NCBI GenBank assembly: GCA_036924835.1
Contig: JBAGRR010000001.1
Location: 3,673,001-3,737,000 of the forward strand
Source: Nitrobacteraceae bacterium AZCC 1564
Lineage (GTDB): Bacteria > Pseudomonadota > Alphaproteobacteria > Rhizobiales > Xanthobacteraceae
Reading direction: 5' to 3'
DNA: 64,000 nt
Shown one piece after another: positions 1 through 10,607 of the stretch; the first letter of the stretch is position 1, and each line of letters opens with the position of its first letter. A model generated the notes under the pieces. That model was not told the DNA's origin, did no database searches, and worked only from the letters and a program-made list of their open reading frames with translations. Made by a program: the position numbers and the translations under genes.

Positions 1-434
1 ACGGTGCCGACGACCTGGCCGCGCCTGTTTTCGGGAGTGAGATGGGCGGCGATCGGCACGATCATCTGCGTGGCCGTTGCGGTGAGCCCGAGCAACAGCG
101 ATGCTGCGATGAAGACCCATATGTTGATGGCGGTGGCTGCCGCGATCAGGCTGACGATCACGCCCGCAAGCGTGATCAGGATCAGCCGCTTGTTCTCGAT
201 CAGGTCGCCTAATGGCACGATAAAGAACAGTCCGGCGACGTAGCCGAGCTGCAGAACCGTGACGATCAATCCGGCTGCCGAGACGTCGACGCCGAAGGAG
301 TTGCCGATCTGTCCAATCAGCGGCTGGGCGTAATAAAGGTTTGCGACAGTTGCGCCGCCCGCCATGGCAAGCGACAGAATAAGCCAGGGGCGGGGTCCTC
401 CGGTCGAGGAGCCCGTTTGCGAAGAAGACGACAT
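1..434 (-). CDS. MFS transporter, N-terminal part (cut by window edge)
   Basis: The first 144 residues of a multi-pass inner-membrane transporter read leftwards off the window. After a short Ser/Gly-rich cytoplasmic tail come a helix carrying a NLYYAQPLI motif, a second helix (about 55-75) and a loop of the GDLIENKR type between helices 2 and 3, which matches the conserved loop of the major facilitator superfamily. Two more helices follow. The NLYYAQPL signature is common in a YnfM-like drug/metabolite efflux subgroup; the substrate cannot be told. The start ATG (434-432) gives MSSSSQTG. The rest lies outside the window. Confidence 0.85.
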   Translation of the reverse strand, partial: MSSSSQTGSSTGGPRPWLILSLAMAGGATVANLYYAQPLIGQIGNSFGVDVSAAGLIVTVLQLGYVAGLFFIVPLGDLIENKRLILITLAGVIVSLIAAATAINIWVFIAASLLLGLTATATQMIVPIAAHLTPENRRGQVVGT

Positions 435-774
435 TTGGATCTCTGGGAGGCGTAGCCGCTACAGGGCCGCCAATGGACGCGCCTCTATAACCGATGCGCC
501 GCGATGGAATAATGACGATATGGTGAGCGGCGACGGGTGTTGTATCGCCGAGAGGGTCGTGGCAGCCAATGCTAGTGCCGCGGATTTGAAGTTCTTCCGA
601 ATGAGGCCGCAAGTTCGATGAAGAACTTCAAGTCCAAAAGCGGCACGCAATCATAGGTTTGCTAGTGTCCCTTTGATTCCGAAGTTCGCATCCGAGCAAG
701 CCGCAAGCCTGTGCGAACTTCGGAATCGGGACACTAGTGCGCATGGCTGCCGGAAATTTAGGCTGCTCGTGACA
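435..774. other. Intergenic region with one palindromic repeat
   Basis: The 340 bases between the MFS gene and the isochorismatase-like gene hold no convincing gene. The only structure is the hairpin repeat at 662-737, described separately. Confidence 0.6.
662..737. repeat. Single hairpin unit (B type) of the composite repeat family
   Basis: A long imperfect palindrome bounded by CTAG at both ends. The arm starting ctagtgtcc...gattccgaagttcgca pairs with tgcgaacttcggaatc...ggacactag, and a few bases are unpaired on the 5' side. It matches the B unit of the composites at 14425, 18552, 24664, 26940 and 35623 but has no A unit beside it, so it is a solo or truncated copy. Confidence 0.85.
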
Positions 775-1395
775 TCAAGCGGCTTTGGCTGCCGCCGTCA
801 GCGCAGCGGTGTCTTTCACCACGATGGCGAAACGATCCGAGAGTTCGGTCAGCGCCACGCGATGGACGACGCTCGCGGGAATTGTGCCGCCGAGCGGATC
901 AGGCAGGTCACGCGTTGCGGTGGCATTGGCGACAATCGTCGTCCGGTACTTCAGGTCGAGCGCAGCGCGCGCGGTGGCGCTGACGCACATGTGGGTCATG
1001 AAGCCCGCAAGGATCAGCTCGGTGCGACCGGTGCTCTTCACCAGTGCGTCCAGATCGGTGCCAGCGAATGCGTTGGGCAAACTCTTGCGCACCACCACTT
1101 CCTCGGCCGCGGGCGTTAGCTCGCGCACGATCGCAGCGTAGGGTCCGGCCTCGTCGAACAGCGGGCGGCCCGCCGGCGCATGCTGAACGATGTGAAACAC
1201 CGGCACGCCGCTGTTGCGCGCCAGTGTCAGCAGCTTCTGCGCTTCGAGGATTGCGTTGTCGACGCCGTCGAGCGGCAGGTTGCCCTTGGTGTATTCCAAC
1301 TGGGCGTCGATGATCACGAGTGCGGATTTGTCGAGCGCGCTGGGATGGAGCGGCGCACCAGCGATCTGGAGCAGCGTTTTCGGAGCTGAAGTCAT
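775..1395 (-). CDS. Isochorismatase-family cysteine hydrolase
   Basis: A 206-residue protein of the usual length for single-domain isochorismatase/nicotinamidase-like hydrolases, cytosolic and without a signal peptide. The Asp-Lys-Cys catalytic triad is visible as Asp30 (VIIDAQ), Lys104 (RKSLPNAF) and Cys137 (THMCVSAT), with the cis-peptide region just before the cysteine. Start ATG at 1395 was chosen over a longer open frame because the family's first strand begins about 25 residues in. The substrate is not identifiable; amidases acting on nicotinamide, ureidoacrylate or N-carbamoyl compounds share this fold. It lies head-to-head with dnaG. Confidence 0.85.
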   Translation of the reverse strand: MTSAPKTLLQIAGAPLHPSALDKSALVIIDAQLEYTKGNLPLDGVDNAILEAQKLLTLARNSGVPVFHIVQHAPAGRPLFDEAGPYAAIVRELTPAAEEVVVRKSLPNAFAGTDLDALVKSTGRTELILAGFMTHMCVSATARAALDLKYRTTIVANATATRDLPDPLGGTIPASVVHRVALTELSDRFAIVVKDTAALTAAAKAA

Positions 1396-1539
1396 TTCGT
1401 TGCTTTCGTTGAAAAAATGCGGCGATCGGAGTACTGCCGGACAATAGAACCTGTGTATAGCTTGGACAATCCGGTCATGGGCGGGCCAATCGCCGCGTCG
1501 TCCTATATTCATGCTCGGTTGCAGAGGCTGTCCGATTTC

Positions 1540-3540
1540 ATGCGCTTTACGCCCCAATTTCTCGATGAACTACGTGCCCGGCTTCCGGTTTCGGAAGTAG
1601 TGGGCCGGCGCGTGAAATTGAAGAAAGCGGGCAAGGAATGGAAGGGCCTGTCGCCGTTCCATCAGGAGAAAACGCCGTCCTTCACGGTCAATGACCAGAA
1701 GGGATTTTACCACGACTTCTCCAGCGGCCGGCACGGCGACATCATTCGCTTCGTGATGGAAACCGAGGGCGTCTCGTTCCCCGAAGCCGTCGAGCGGCTC
1801 GCATCGATGGCTGGTATGGCGCTGCCCGCAGTGACGCCGGATGCCGCGCGTCACGAGCAGCGCCGCAAGACGCTCTACGATGTAATGGATCTGGCGGCGA
1901 AGTTTTTTGCTGAGACGCTGGCGTCGCGCAACGGCGCCAAAGCGCGGGGGTATCTCGGCGACCGCGGGATGCAGTCCACGACGCAACTGCAGTTTCGCCT
2001 TGGCTATGCGCCGGGAGAGCGGTTCGCACTGAAGGAGCACCTTGGCAGTCTCGGTATTCCCGTCGAGGACATGGTGGAAGCGGGATTGCTGATCGGCGGC
2101 GACGATATCCCGGTGCCGTATGATCGTTTCCGTGATCGTGTGATGTTTCCCATCACCGATGCACGCGGACGCATCATCGCCTTCGGTGGGCGGGCGCTCG
2201 AAAAGGATGTCCCTGCGAAATACCTGAACTCGCCGGAGACGCCGCTCTTTCACAAAGGCGATAACCTCTACAACCTCTTCACCGCGCGGCAGGCCGCACA
2301 TGACGGTGCGCCGCTGATCGTGGTGGAAGGTTATGTCGACGTCATCGCCATGGTCACCGTCGGCTTCGGTGCAACGGTCGCGCCGCTGGGCACCGCGCTG
2401 ACCGAGAACCAACTCGCGCTGCTCTGGAAGATGGCAGACGAGCCGATCCTGTGTTTCGACGGCGACGGCGCTGGACAGCGCGCCGCCTATCGCGCGGCGG
2501 ACCTGGCATTGCCGCATCTGAAGCCCGGCAAGAGTTTGCGTTTTGCGCTGCTGCCCGAGGGGCAGGATCCGGACGATCTTGCGCGCTCCGGTGGGCGCGG
2601 GGCGATCGAAGAGGTGATCAATCTGGCGAAGCCGCTCGCGGACGTGGTGTGGTCGCGCGAGATCGAAGGCGGCAGCTACGCAACGCCGGAACGCCGGGCG
2701 GCGCTGGAAGCCCGCATCAATGAGCTCACCAACGGCATCCGTGACGAAGTCGTGCGGCGCTACTATCGCCAGGATTTCCAGCAGCGGCTGCAGCGCGCTT
2801 TTGCCCCTGAATCCGGAGGAGGCCAGCGCGGCGGCTTTCGCGGTTCCTACCCGTCCAGAGGCGAATCAGCGCCGCGTTTCGCGCCCCGGGCGCCGTTTTC
2901 CCCAGGCGGAGGCGGCCGGGCGGGCGGACTATCCACAGGCGGGCGCGCCCTGGGGCGTGGCCCTTATCAGGCCGCCAGCCCCCAGTTGGCGGCGAGTTCC
3001 ATCATGCGCGGCCAGCGCAGTGCGATCTCCCGGCGCGAGGCTCTGATCCTGCAGTCGCTGCTCAATCACCCCTGGCTGCTGCATGACCATTTGGAGGAAG
3101 TCGCCGCCCTGGAATTGGCTCACCCGGAAGCACACAAGCTGCGTGCCGGGATCATCGCGGCCTTCTCGAATTATTCGCACACGGACGATCCGGCGGCGGA
3201 AAGCGCCCGGTTGCGCGCCAGTCTGGAAAAATCCGGATATTCTGAACAAATTCAAAAGGTTGAGCGGGCCATTACAACGAAGAATGTCTGGGCCGCCCAA
3301 GCTGGCGCCGCGGTGGAAGATGTTCTTCCGACCTGGCATCAACTTGTTGCCTTGCATCGGCAATGGCACTCCTTACTTAGGGAGCTCAAGGATGCAGAAT
3401 TGGCTCTTGGGCAAGACAGCAGCGAAGCAAATTATGGCTGGCTGCGCGATGTGAAGGCCCGGCTCGCCGAAGTGGATGGCCTTGAGGCGCTGATCGAGGG
3501 GTTTGGCGAATCCTCGGGACGGTTCCAGCGCAGTGTTTAA
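1540..3540 (+). CDS. dnaG: DNA primase DnaG with degenerate zinc site
   Basis: Makes RNA primers at the replication fork. The product is 666 residues. Start ATG 1540 gives MRFTPQFLDELRAR, the conserved N-terminus. The CHC2 zinc-binding fold occupies about residues 10-100, the TOPRIM core has EGYVD near 264 and FDGDG near 306, and a Gly/Arg-rich linker (about 425-490) leads to the DnaB-binding C-terminal domain. The zinc ligands are mostly lost: the positions equivalent to Cys-His-Cys-Cys are Ser38, His41, Asp59 and Ser62 (GLSPFHQEK and YHDFSSG). The rest of the module is well kept, so this looks like evolved loss of zinc rather than decay. It precedes rpoD, the usual macromolecular synthesis order. 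Confidence 0.97.
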   Translation: MRFTPQFLDELRARLPVSEVVGRRVKLKKAGKEWKGLSPFHQEKTPSFTVNDQKGFYHDFSSGRHGDIIRFVMETEGVSFPEAVERLASMAGMALPAVTPDAARHEQRRKTLYDVMDLAAKFFAETLASRNGAKARGYLGDRGMQSTTQLQFRLGYAPGERFALKEHLGSLGIPVEDMVEAGLLIGGDDIPVPYDRFRDRVMFPITDARGRIIAFGGRALEKDVPAKYLNSPETPLFHKGDNLYNLFTARQAAHDGAPLIVVEGYVDVIAMVTVGFGATVAPLGTALTENQLALLWKMADEPILCFDGDGAGQRAAYRAADLALPHLKPGKSLRFALLPEGQDPDDLARSGGRGAIEEVINLAKPLADVVWSREIEGGSYATPERRAALEARINELTNGIRDEVVRRYYRQDFQQRLQRAFAPESGGGQRGGFRGSYPSRGESAPRFAPRAPFSPGGGGRAGGLSTGGRALGRGPYQAASPQLAASSIMRGQRSAISRREALILQSLLNHPWLLHDHLEEVAALELAHPEAHKLRAGIIAAFSNYSHTDDPAAESARLRASLEKSGYSEQIQKVERAITTKNVWAAQAGAAVEDVLPTWHQLVALHRQWHSLLRELKDAELALGQDSSEANYGWLRDVKARLAEVDGLEALIEGFGESSGRFQRSV

Positions 3541-3779
3541 CTTGACTAGATGCGAGGCTCGCGCCAAGGCCTTAAAAAGACTCGCCAAACCGGTTTTTTA
3601 GCCGCAAAAACAGGGTTAATCGAGGCTTAACGGCCTTGGGCTAAAAGCTGGGACACAAGTCAAATCCGGTCGGGTGGTGCCCTCACAAGCGCCGCCCTTT
3701 CCGCACGATGCGGATCAACAATTCTACGTCTACGCGGGCGAATGCGCCCACGTCGTAAGCGCGTTTCAGGAGCGAGTGA

Positions 3780-5906
<2,127 letters not shown>

Positions 5907-5925
5907 GTTACAGTTCATCATCGAA

Positions 5926-5957
5926 ACAAAACGGCGGGCCAAAAGCCCGCCGTTTTT
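5926..5957. terminator. Rho-independent terminator after rpoD, possibly bidirectional
   Basis: A perfect GC-rich hairpin with arms aacggcgggc and gcccgccgtt around a CAAAA loop. It is flanked by an A-run on the left and a T-run on the right, so it can stop rpoD transcripts and also those of the converging dehydrogenase gene. Confidence 0.9.
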
Positions 5958-5996
5958 TATTCAGCTATCGTTTCGCGAGGATGCTTGCGGCTTCGA

Positions 5997-6848
5997 TTAT
6001 TCGCTCTCCACAAACGCCTTGAACGCCTCGGCATACTCGGGATGCCAGCGTGAGAGAGCCGGGCGGTTCTCGACGATGTCACCCATGGCCCATGTCATCC
6101 GCTTTTCGTCCAGTTTGCGCGGAACATCGTTGTCCGGACAGAGAATGTAGAAGTCGTTCGCCGCGAGCCGTACGATCATGAAATCGATGGTCTGTTCCGG
6201 TGTCCATGCGCCGGCAGGCTTCTCGGTGCGGCCGCGCGCGGTGAGGCCGGTGAACACGAAGCCGGGGATCAAGAGATGCGCGCTCACCTGGCACTGGGGA
6301 ATGTTGCGCAGTTCGTGCTGCAGGGCTTCGGTGAAAGCCTTCACGCCGGCCTTGGCGACATTGTAGGCGGGATCGCCCGGCGGCGTGGTGATGCCCTGCT
6401 TGGAGCCGGTGTTGATGATCAATCCGGGCCGTTTGCGAGCGATCATGCCGGGTGCAAACACCTGCGAGCCATTGATGACGCCCCACAGGTTAACGTCGAG
6501 CACGCGCTCCCAGTTCTCCAGCGGGCCAAACATTTGGCTGCCGGGCTGGATACCCGCATTGTTCATCAGCACATCAGTCCCACCGAACCGCTCGCGCACC
6601 GCGGCTTGAAGCTGTTCAATTTCTTCGCGGTGGCTGACATTGGCCTCCATGATCATCACATCGGATGCGCCTCCCGGTGCGGCAGCGGCCACGACCGTCG
6701 CGGCCTCCGCGAGCCGCGCCTTGCCCAGATCGGCGATGCAGATCTTCAGACCAAGCTGCGCAAACCGCGCTGCTGCAGCGAGACCAATGCCGGATGCTCC
6801 GCCGGTGATCACTGCGACGGCATCGGGAATAAGAGCGGGATGCGACAT
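5997..6848 (-). CDS. Short-chain dehydrogenase/reductase
   Basis: A 283-residue NAD(P)-dependent oxidoreductase of the classical SDR type. The nucleotide-binding motif TGGASGIG lies near residue 15, NNAG near 95, a catalytic Ser in NTGSKQG, and the YNVAK pair carries the catalytic Tyr and Lys. An extended C-terminus (DNDVPRKLDEKRMTW, then HPEYAEAF) resembles SDRs of the cyclohexanol/sorbitol dehydrogenase-like group; the substrate is unknown. ATG 6848 gives MSHPALIPDA; a longer open frame exists upstream but lacks family similarity. It converges on rpoD. Confidence 0.88.
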   Translation of the reverse strand: MSHPALIPDAVAVITGGASGIGLAAAARFAQLGLKICIADLGKARLAEAATVVAAAAPGGASDVMIMEANVSHREEIEQLQAAVRERFGGTDVLMNNAGIQPGSQMFGPLENWERVLDVNLWGVINGSQVFAPGMIARKRPGLIINTGSKQGITTPPGDPAYNVAKAGVKAFTEALQHELRNIPQCQVSAHLLIPGFVFTGLTARGRTEKPAGAWTPEQTIDFMIVRLAANDFYILCPDNDVPRKLDEKRMTWAMGDIVENRPALSRWHPEYAEAFKAFVESE

Positions 6849-7120
6849 GATGAATTCTCCAAATAACGTTCCAAGCGACGTGATGTCGGAAGCAAAGTCG
6901 GTGCCCCGGGGAGGGCATGATGCCTGCTGATACCGCGCAAATGCATCAGGTTTTTGATGCCTGATGCGCAACCAGGCATCGCGCACAATCAGAACCAGAT
7001 GAATCGATCAGGAATGGCATCGTGTCCCTGTAGCGCAGTGTGGTACGCTTGTGGGATCAAACAATGTTGAGCTGCGCGGGCCGTAGAACCCGTAGAGAGT
7101 TCGAGTTCACTGGATGCTAA

Positions 7121-7708
7121 TTATTTCAGCAATTCTTCCGGTAGGCGCATCGGGTCATAATTCCGAGGTGCGTTGTTTCCGATCATCTGGACCAGCGGCC
7201 AGCACAAAGAGGCGCCAACGATCGTGGCAATGAGAAGCCTGAATTCGCCGGTGAACACCAGCATGATCAGCGGTCCGACGAAGCAAATCAGGCTGAGCAA
7301 GATGGCGCTTATCAGCACGATGTGATGGCGCGCACCCATGTACCCCGCCGTAAAACGAACTGAGGTGGCACCCGCTGCAACAAGGCGTGCATGGAAGTCA
7401 TGCACGAACGCGCGATAGATGGGCGTTTGTTTTTCTTCGGCGACACCGCGCGCGTTTCCGTCGGTGATGGTCAGCAGGTAGCCGTCGGCAAACTCGATCA
7501 GGCACTGGTTCAGTCCGCCGCCGGATTGCAGATGGACGGAGGCAACGTTCTTGAATGGTGCGCTATCGCTTTGGCCATCGAAAGTCCACGCGATCCGGTC
7601 CTCCGTCAGCGTCACGCCATGATTGTCATTGCGGAAATAAAAGCCGGGCTTTCCGGCCCTCAAATACACATCGTAACGGGTTTCAGAAGCAGCAATGGGT
7701 GCATTCAT
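7121..7708 (-). CDS. Conserved-type membrane protein of unknown function
   Basis: 195 residues. Residues 1-120 form a soluble N-terminal domain that looks like a small beta-rich (PH-like) fold, with GVTLTEDRIAW and SVHLQSGGG segments. Two strongly hydrophobic helices follow at about 128-150 and 155-173, then a short tail PRNYDPMRLPEELLK. No enzyme motif is visible. The gene diverges from the lytic transglycosylase gene with about 120 bp between. Function not recognised. Confidence 0.7.
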   Translation of the reverse strand: MNAPIAASETRYDVYLRAGKPGFYFRNDNHGVTLTEDRIAWTFDGQSDSAPFKNVASVHLQSGGGLNQCLIEFADGYLLTITDGNARGVAEEKQTPIYRAFVHDFHARLVAAGATSVRFTAGYMGARHHIVLISAILLSLICFVGPLIMLVFTGEFRLLIATIVGASLCWPLVQMIGNNAPRNYDPMRLPEELLK

Positions 7709-7831
7709 GGACGAAGTTTAACAATGCGCATCAATATGCGCCAGACTGGGGCAACGCTGCCAGGGGACGTCATTGTTCGGACGCAAGTGCCGTGTCATCA
7801 TTTGTCTCGCGATACTCAAACGGAGTTCATC

Positions 7832-8644
7832 ATGGTCACGCGCATATTCGCGACCGTCCTTGTTTCAGTTTCTGTTTTTGCCGCCACTCCAGCTTTTGCC
7901 GCCCAGTGTGGCGGAGACTTCCAGACCTTTGTCGGAAGCATGTCGCGCGAAGCGCAGGCGGCGGGCATTTCGCAGGCCGTCATCTCGGAGGCTCTTGGTG
8001 GAGTGACGCAGGATGGCGCGGTGCTGGCGTTCGATCGGCGCCAGCGCGGCACTTTCAACAAGACGTTCGAGCAATATGTTGCGACGCGCGTAGGTCCCGG
8101 GCGGATCAAGACGGGCAAGGCGATGCTGCTGCGTCACGGCTCGTTGCTGTCGCGCATCGAGCAGCAGTATGGAGTGCCGCCGGAGGTCCTAGTGGCGATC
8201 TGGGGTCTCGAGAGCGATTTCGGCAAGGGCGATATGGGCAAACTGCCGGTGTTTCGCGTGCTGGCCACCATGGCGCATGACTGCCGCCGCACAGATCTGT
8301 TTCAGAACGAGCTGCTGGCTGCTCTGAAGATCGTGCAGCGGGGCGACCTCTCGACGGGCGATATGATCGGCGCATATGCCGGCGAGATCGGCCAGACGCA
8401 GTTTCTGCCGTCGTCCTACATCAAGTATGGCGTTGATTTCGACGGCAACGGTCACGTTGATCTGCGCCACAGTGTGCCGGACGTCCTTGCTTCCACCGCC
8501 AATCTGCTGAAGACCAACGGTTGGCGGGCTGGCGGCGACTATCACGAAGGCTCGGAAAATTTCGAAGCGATGCGGGAGTGGAATCGCGCCGTGATTTATC
8601 GCAAGACCATTGCCTATTTCGCGGACCGGCTGGCAGGACAGTAA
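7832..8644 (+). CDS. Lytic murein transglycosylase, MltB-like
   Basis: Cleaves peptidoglycan glycan strands in the periplasm. The product has 270 residues with a Sec signal peptide (MVTRIFATVLVSVSVFAATPAFA, cleavage near 23). The SltB/MltB fold follows, with the catalytic Glu127 in WGLESDFG and the downstream GEIGQTQFLPSSYIKYG and DGNGHVDLR segments typical of the family. It has no lipobox, so the enzyme is probably soluble, and no C-terminal peptidoglycan-binding domain. ATG 7832 was chosen because it begins the signal peptide; the longer open frame upstream overlaps the divergent gene. Confidence 0.9.
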   Translation: MVTRIFATVLVSVSVFAATPAFAAQCGGDFQTFVGSMSREAQAAGISQAVISEALGGVTQDGAVLAFDRRQRGTFNKTFEQYVATRVGPGRIKTGKAMLLRHGSLLSRIEQQYGVPPEVLVAIWGLESDFGKGDMGKLPVFRVLATMAHDCRRTDLFQNELLAALKIVQRGDLSTGDMIGAYAGEIGQTQFLPSSYIKYGVDFDGNGHVDLRHSVPDVLASTANLLKTNGWRAGGDYHEGSENFEAMREWNRAVIYRKTIAYFADRLAGQ

Positions 8645-8704
8645 GAAAACGCCGTATGCAAAGGGTCGTCAGTAACAAGAACAGGAAGAGGATTCGGCAG
8701 GCCA

Positions 8705-9856
8705 ATGTCTGAAGAAGTGTGTTCCTGGCTGGCATCGCAGCAAGGCGCGATGTTGGCGATGATGGAAAAGGTCGTCAATATCGACAGCGGATCCTACGAC
8801 AAAGCGGGCGTTGATGCCGTCGGAGAGGTCTTTGCAGACTTCTTCAGAAGTCATGATATCGATGTCGAGCGTCTGCCAAGCAGCACGGCCGGCGACATCT
8901 TTCGGGCGAGCATCCCAGGGCCCGGAAACGCCCCGATCATCCTGATGGGCCATCGTGACACTGTGTTCTCCAAAGGTGAAGCCGCGCGCCGTCCTTTCAC
9001 GGTGAAGGACGGACGTGCCTACGGTCCCGGCGTCATGGACATGAAGGGAGGCCTTGTCCTCAACGCTTACGTTCTCGTCGCCTTCAAGAAATTTGGCGGC
9101 AATCCGGCGCCGCTGGTGGCCCTGTTGACCTCGGATGAGGAAATTGCTTCGCCCCATTCACGCCGCACGATCGAGGAGACGGCGCGCGGAGCGCGGGCCG
9201 TTTACAACTCGGAGCCGGGGCGGGCGAGCGGGAATGTCGTTTCGGGCCGCAAGGGCGGTATCTTCATGGTCATGGACGTTGTCGGCAAGGCCGCCCATTC
9301 CGGCGTCAATTTCCAGGATGGGCATAGCGCCATTCATGCGCTCGCGCATAAGACGGTCGAGATCGCTGCGTTGACCGATATGTCGATCGGACTCACTCTG
9401 AATATCGGTCTCGTTTCCGGTGGGCAGTCGGTTAACACGGTTGCACCGTCCGCAACAGGTGAAATCGATATGCGATATGCTAGGCATGCCGACCGGGATC
9501 GTATCGTTGGCGAGATCGAACGCATTGTCGCGAAGGAGCATGTCGCGGGTACGTCAGCGACCTTGCGGATCAAAGGCGAGTTTCTACCGTTCGAGCAGAC
9601 CGTGGGAAATGCCAACCTTCTGTCGATCTATCAGCAGGCCGCGCGGCTCAGCGGCCTGACGCTGGAGGGGGAGTTTACAGGCGGGTGCGCAGACTCTGGC
9701 TTTACGTCGGCCATCGGCACGCCGACCCTTTGCGGCACAGGCCCGGTCGGAGGAAAGGCTCACAGCCCAGAGGAGTATTTGGAGATCGACAGCATCGTGC
9801 CGCGTGCTCAGTCCCTCGCGCGGGCCATTGCCGCGACAACTCCCCTCAAAGCATGA
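8705..9856 (+). CDS. M20-family metallopeptidase (glutamate carboxypeptidase-like)
   Basis: 383 residues, a dizinc exopeptidase or amidohydrolase of the M20/CPG2 group. The metal and catalytic residues are visible: His83 and Asp85 in MGHRDTVF, Asp112 in GVMDMKGG, and the Glu145-Glu146 pair in SDEEIASP. An EPGR motif precedes the dimerisation domain, and the terminal His is in GKAHSPEEYL. There is no signal peptide, so it is probably cytosolic. The natural substrate (for example N-acyl glutamates or dipeptides) is not evident. It lies 60 bp after the transglycosylase gene in the same direction and may be co-transcribed. Confidence 0.88.
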   Translation: MSEEVCSWLASQQGAMLAMMEKVVNIDSGSYDKAGVDAVGEVFADFFRSHDIDVERLPSSTAGDIFRASIPGPGNAPIILMGHRDTVFSKGEAARRPFTVKDGRAYGPGVMDMKGGLVLNAYVLVAFKKFGGNPAPLVALLTSDEEIASPHSRRTIEETARGARAVYNSEPGRASGNVVSGRKGGIFMVMDVVGKAAHSGVNFQDGHSAIHALAHKTVEIAALTDMSIGLTLNIGLVSGGQSVNTVAPSATGEIDMRYARHADRDRIVGEIERIVAKEHVAGTSATLRIKGEFLPFEQTVGNANLLSIYQQAARLSGLTLEGEFTGGCADSGFTSAIGTPTLCGTGPVGGKAHSPEEYLEIDSIVPRAQSLARAIAATTPLKA

Positions 9857-9983
9857 TTCAGGTGATGTGTCATAGGTGAGGGCATCGTTTGTGATGCCCG
9901 CCGCTGCAGTATGATGCATCGATCAGTCGTGTCTCTGGGCCAAAAACTCGGCACGAAGTTTAAAAATGGCAGACTAAAATAAA

Positions 9984-10009
9984 GCTCGAGCGGATGGCTC
10001 CGCCCGAGC
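9984..10009 (-). terminator. Hairpin terminator for the Lys/Ala peptide gene
   Basis: A GC-rich stem (gctcg and cgagc outer arms, gcgga and tccgc inner arms, one mismatch). On the minus strand it is followed by an A/T-rich tract containing TTTATTTTA. It lies about 20 bases past the stop codon of the 31-residue Lys/Ala gene, in the right orientation. Confidence 0.6.
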
Positions 10010-10031
10010 CATTGCCGTAAAATTTGCCGCG

Positions 10032-10127
10032 TTACTTCTTGGCCTTTTTGGCCTTCTTCGCCTTTTTGGCTTTTTTCGCGGTTGTTTTCTTCGCTGCCTT
10101 CTTCGCCTTCTTGGCTTTCTTAGCCAT
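10032..10127 (-). CDS. Tiny lysine/alanine-repeat peptide (H1-like tail)
   Basis: A 31-residue peptide built almost only of AKK repeats (MAKKAKKAKK, then AAKKTTAKKA and further AKK units). It begins at ATG 10127 behind an AGAGGTT-like ribosome site and is followed by a hairpin terminator. The composition matches the lysine-rich tails of bacterial histone H1-like proteins, so DNA or RNA binding in the nucleoid is a reasonable guess. Stand-alone peptides of this size are easily missed. The neighbouring spacers are bare, so it is a single-gene unit. Confidence 0.65.
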   Translation of the reverse strand: MAKKAKKAKKAAKKTTAKKAKKAKKAKKAKK

Positions 10128-10607
10128 AGCAACCTCTTGGGTTTGAGTTGACGATAACGTCAGGTGAGGCTTGCTCGGCAGAGGGCCATGGTGCAGCAGC
10201 CTCACAACAATCCGAACTGATTCGCGTTGTGTTGTCTCGCGCTTTCCAAAGTTGTGCAGAATTTATGACTTTCCTGATTGTTATTAGCGATCAACAGCGT
10301 GTTTGTTACGGTTAATGATCGGCGAAGAGTTTGACGACCAGTGTCGGAAACGGGCAGATGGCGGTTGTTGTCCTGCAAGTCTGTTCATCGTCAAAAGTGC
10401 GAGACGTCTCCTTCATGGTTTCCAAACCACGCTGCGGATTATGCGATCGGAGTGAGACTCCGTTAAGCGTGCAAGCGCAGGATGCCCTGACTTTTGGGGA
10501 AGGGGCACTTCGGCAAGCCGAAATGCGGGGTGAGTGATGGATGGATCGAGCTGCGGAAGCTCGCCAGGGGCAGAATGCGCGTGGTGTCGCGCCATCAGGA
10601 TTTCAGC
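10128..10607. other. Long intergenic region upstream of the first diguanylate cyclase
   Basis: About 480 bases with no gene I can support; short open frames here lack ribosome sites or recognisable products. The region probably carries the promoters of the divergent Lys/Ala peptide gene and the cyclase gene. No clear consensus promoter was found. Confidence 0.5.

Noticed and set aside
1570-2517. Long open frame antisense to dnaG
   Set aside because: No domain or ribosome site; shadow of the GC-rich dnaG coding frame.
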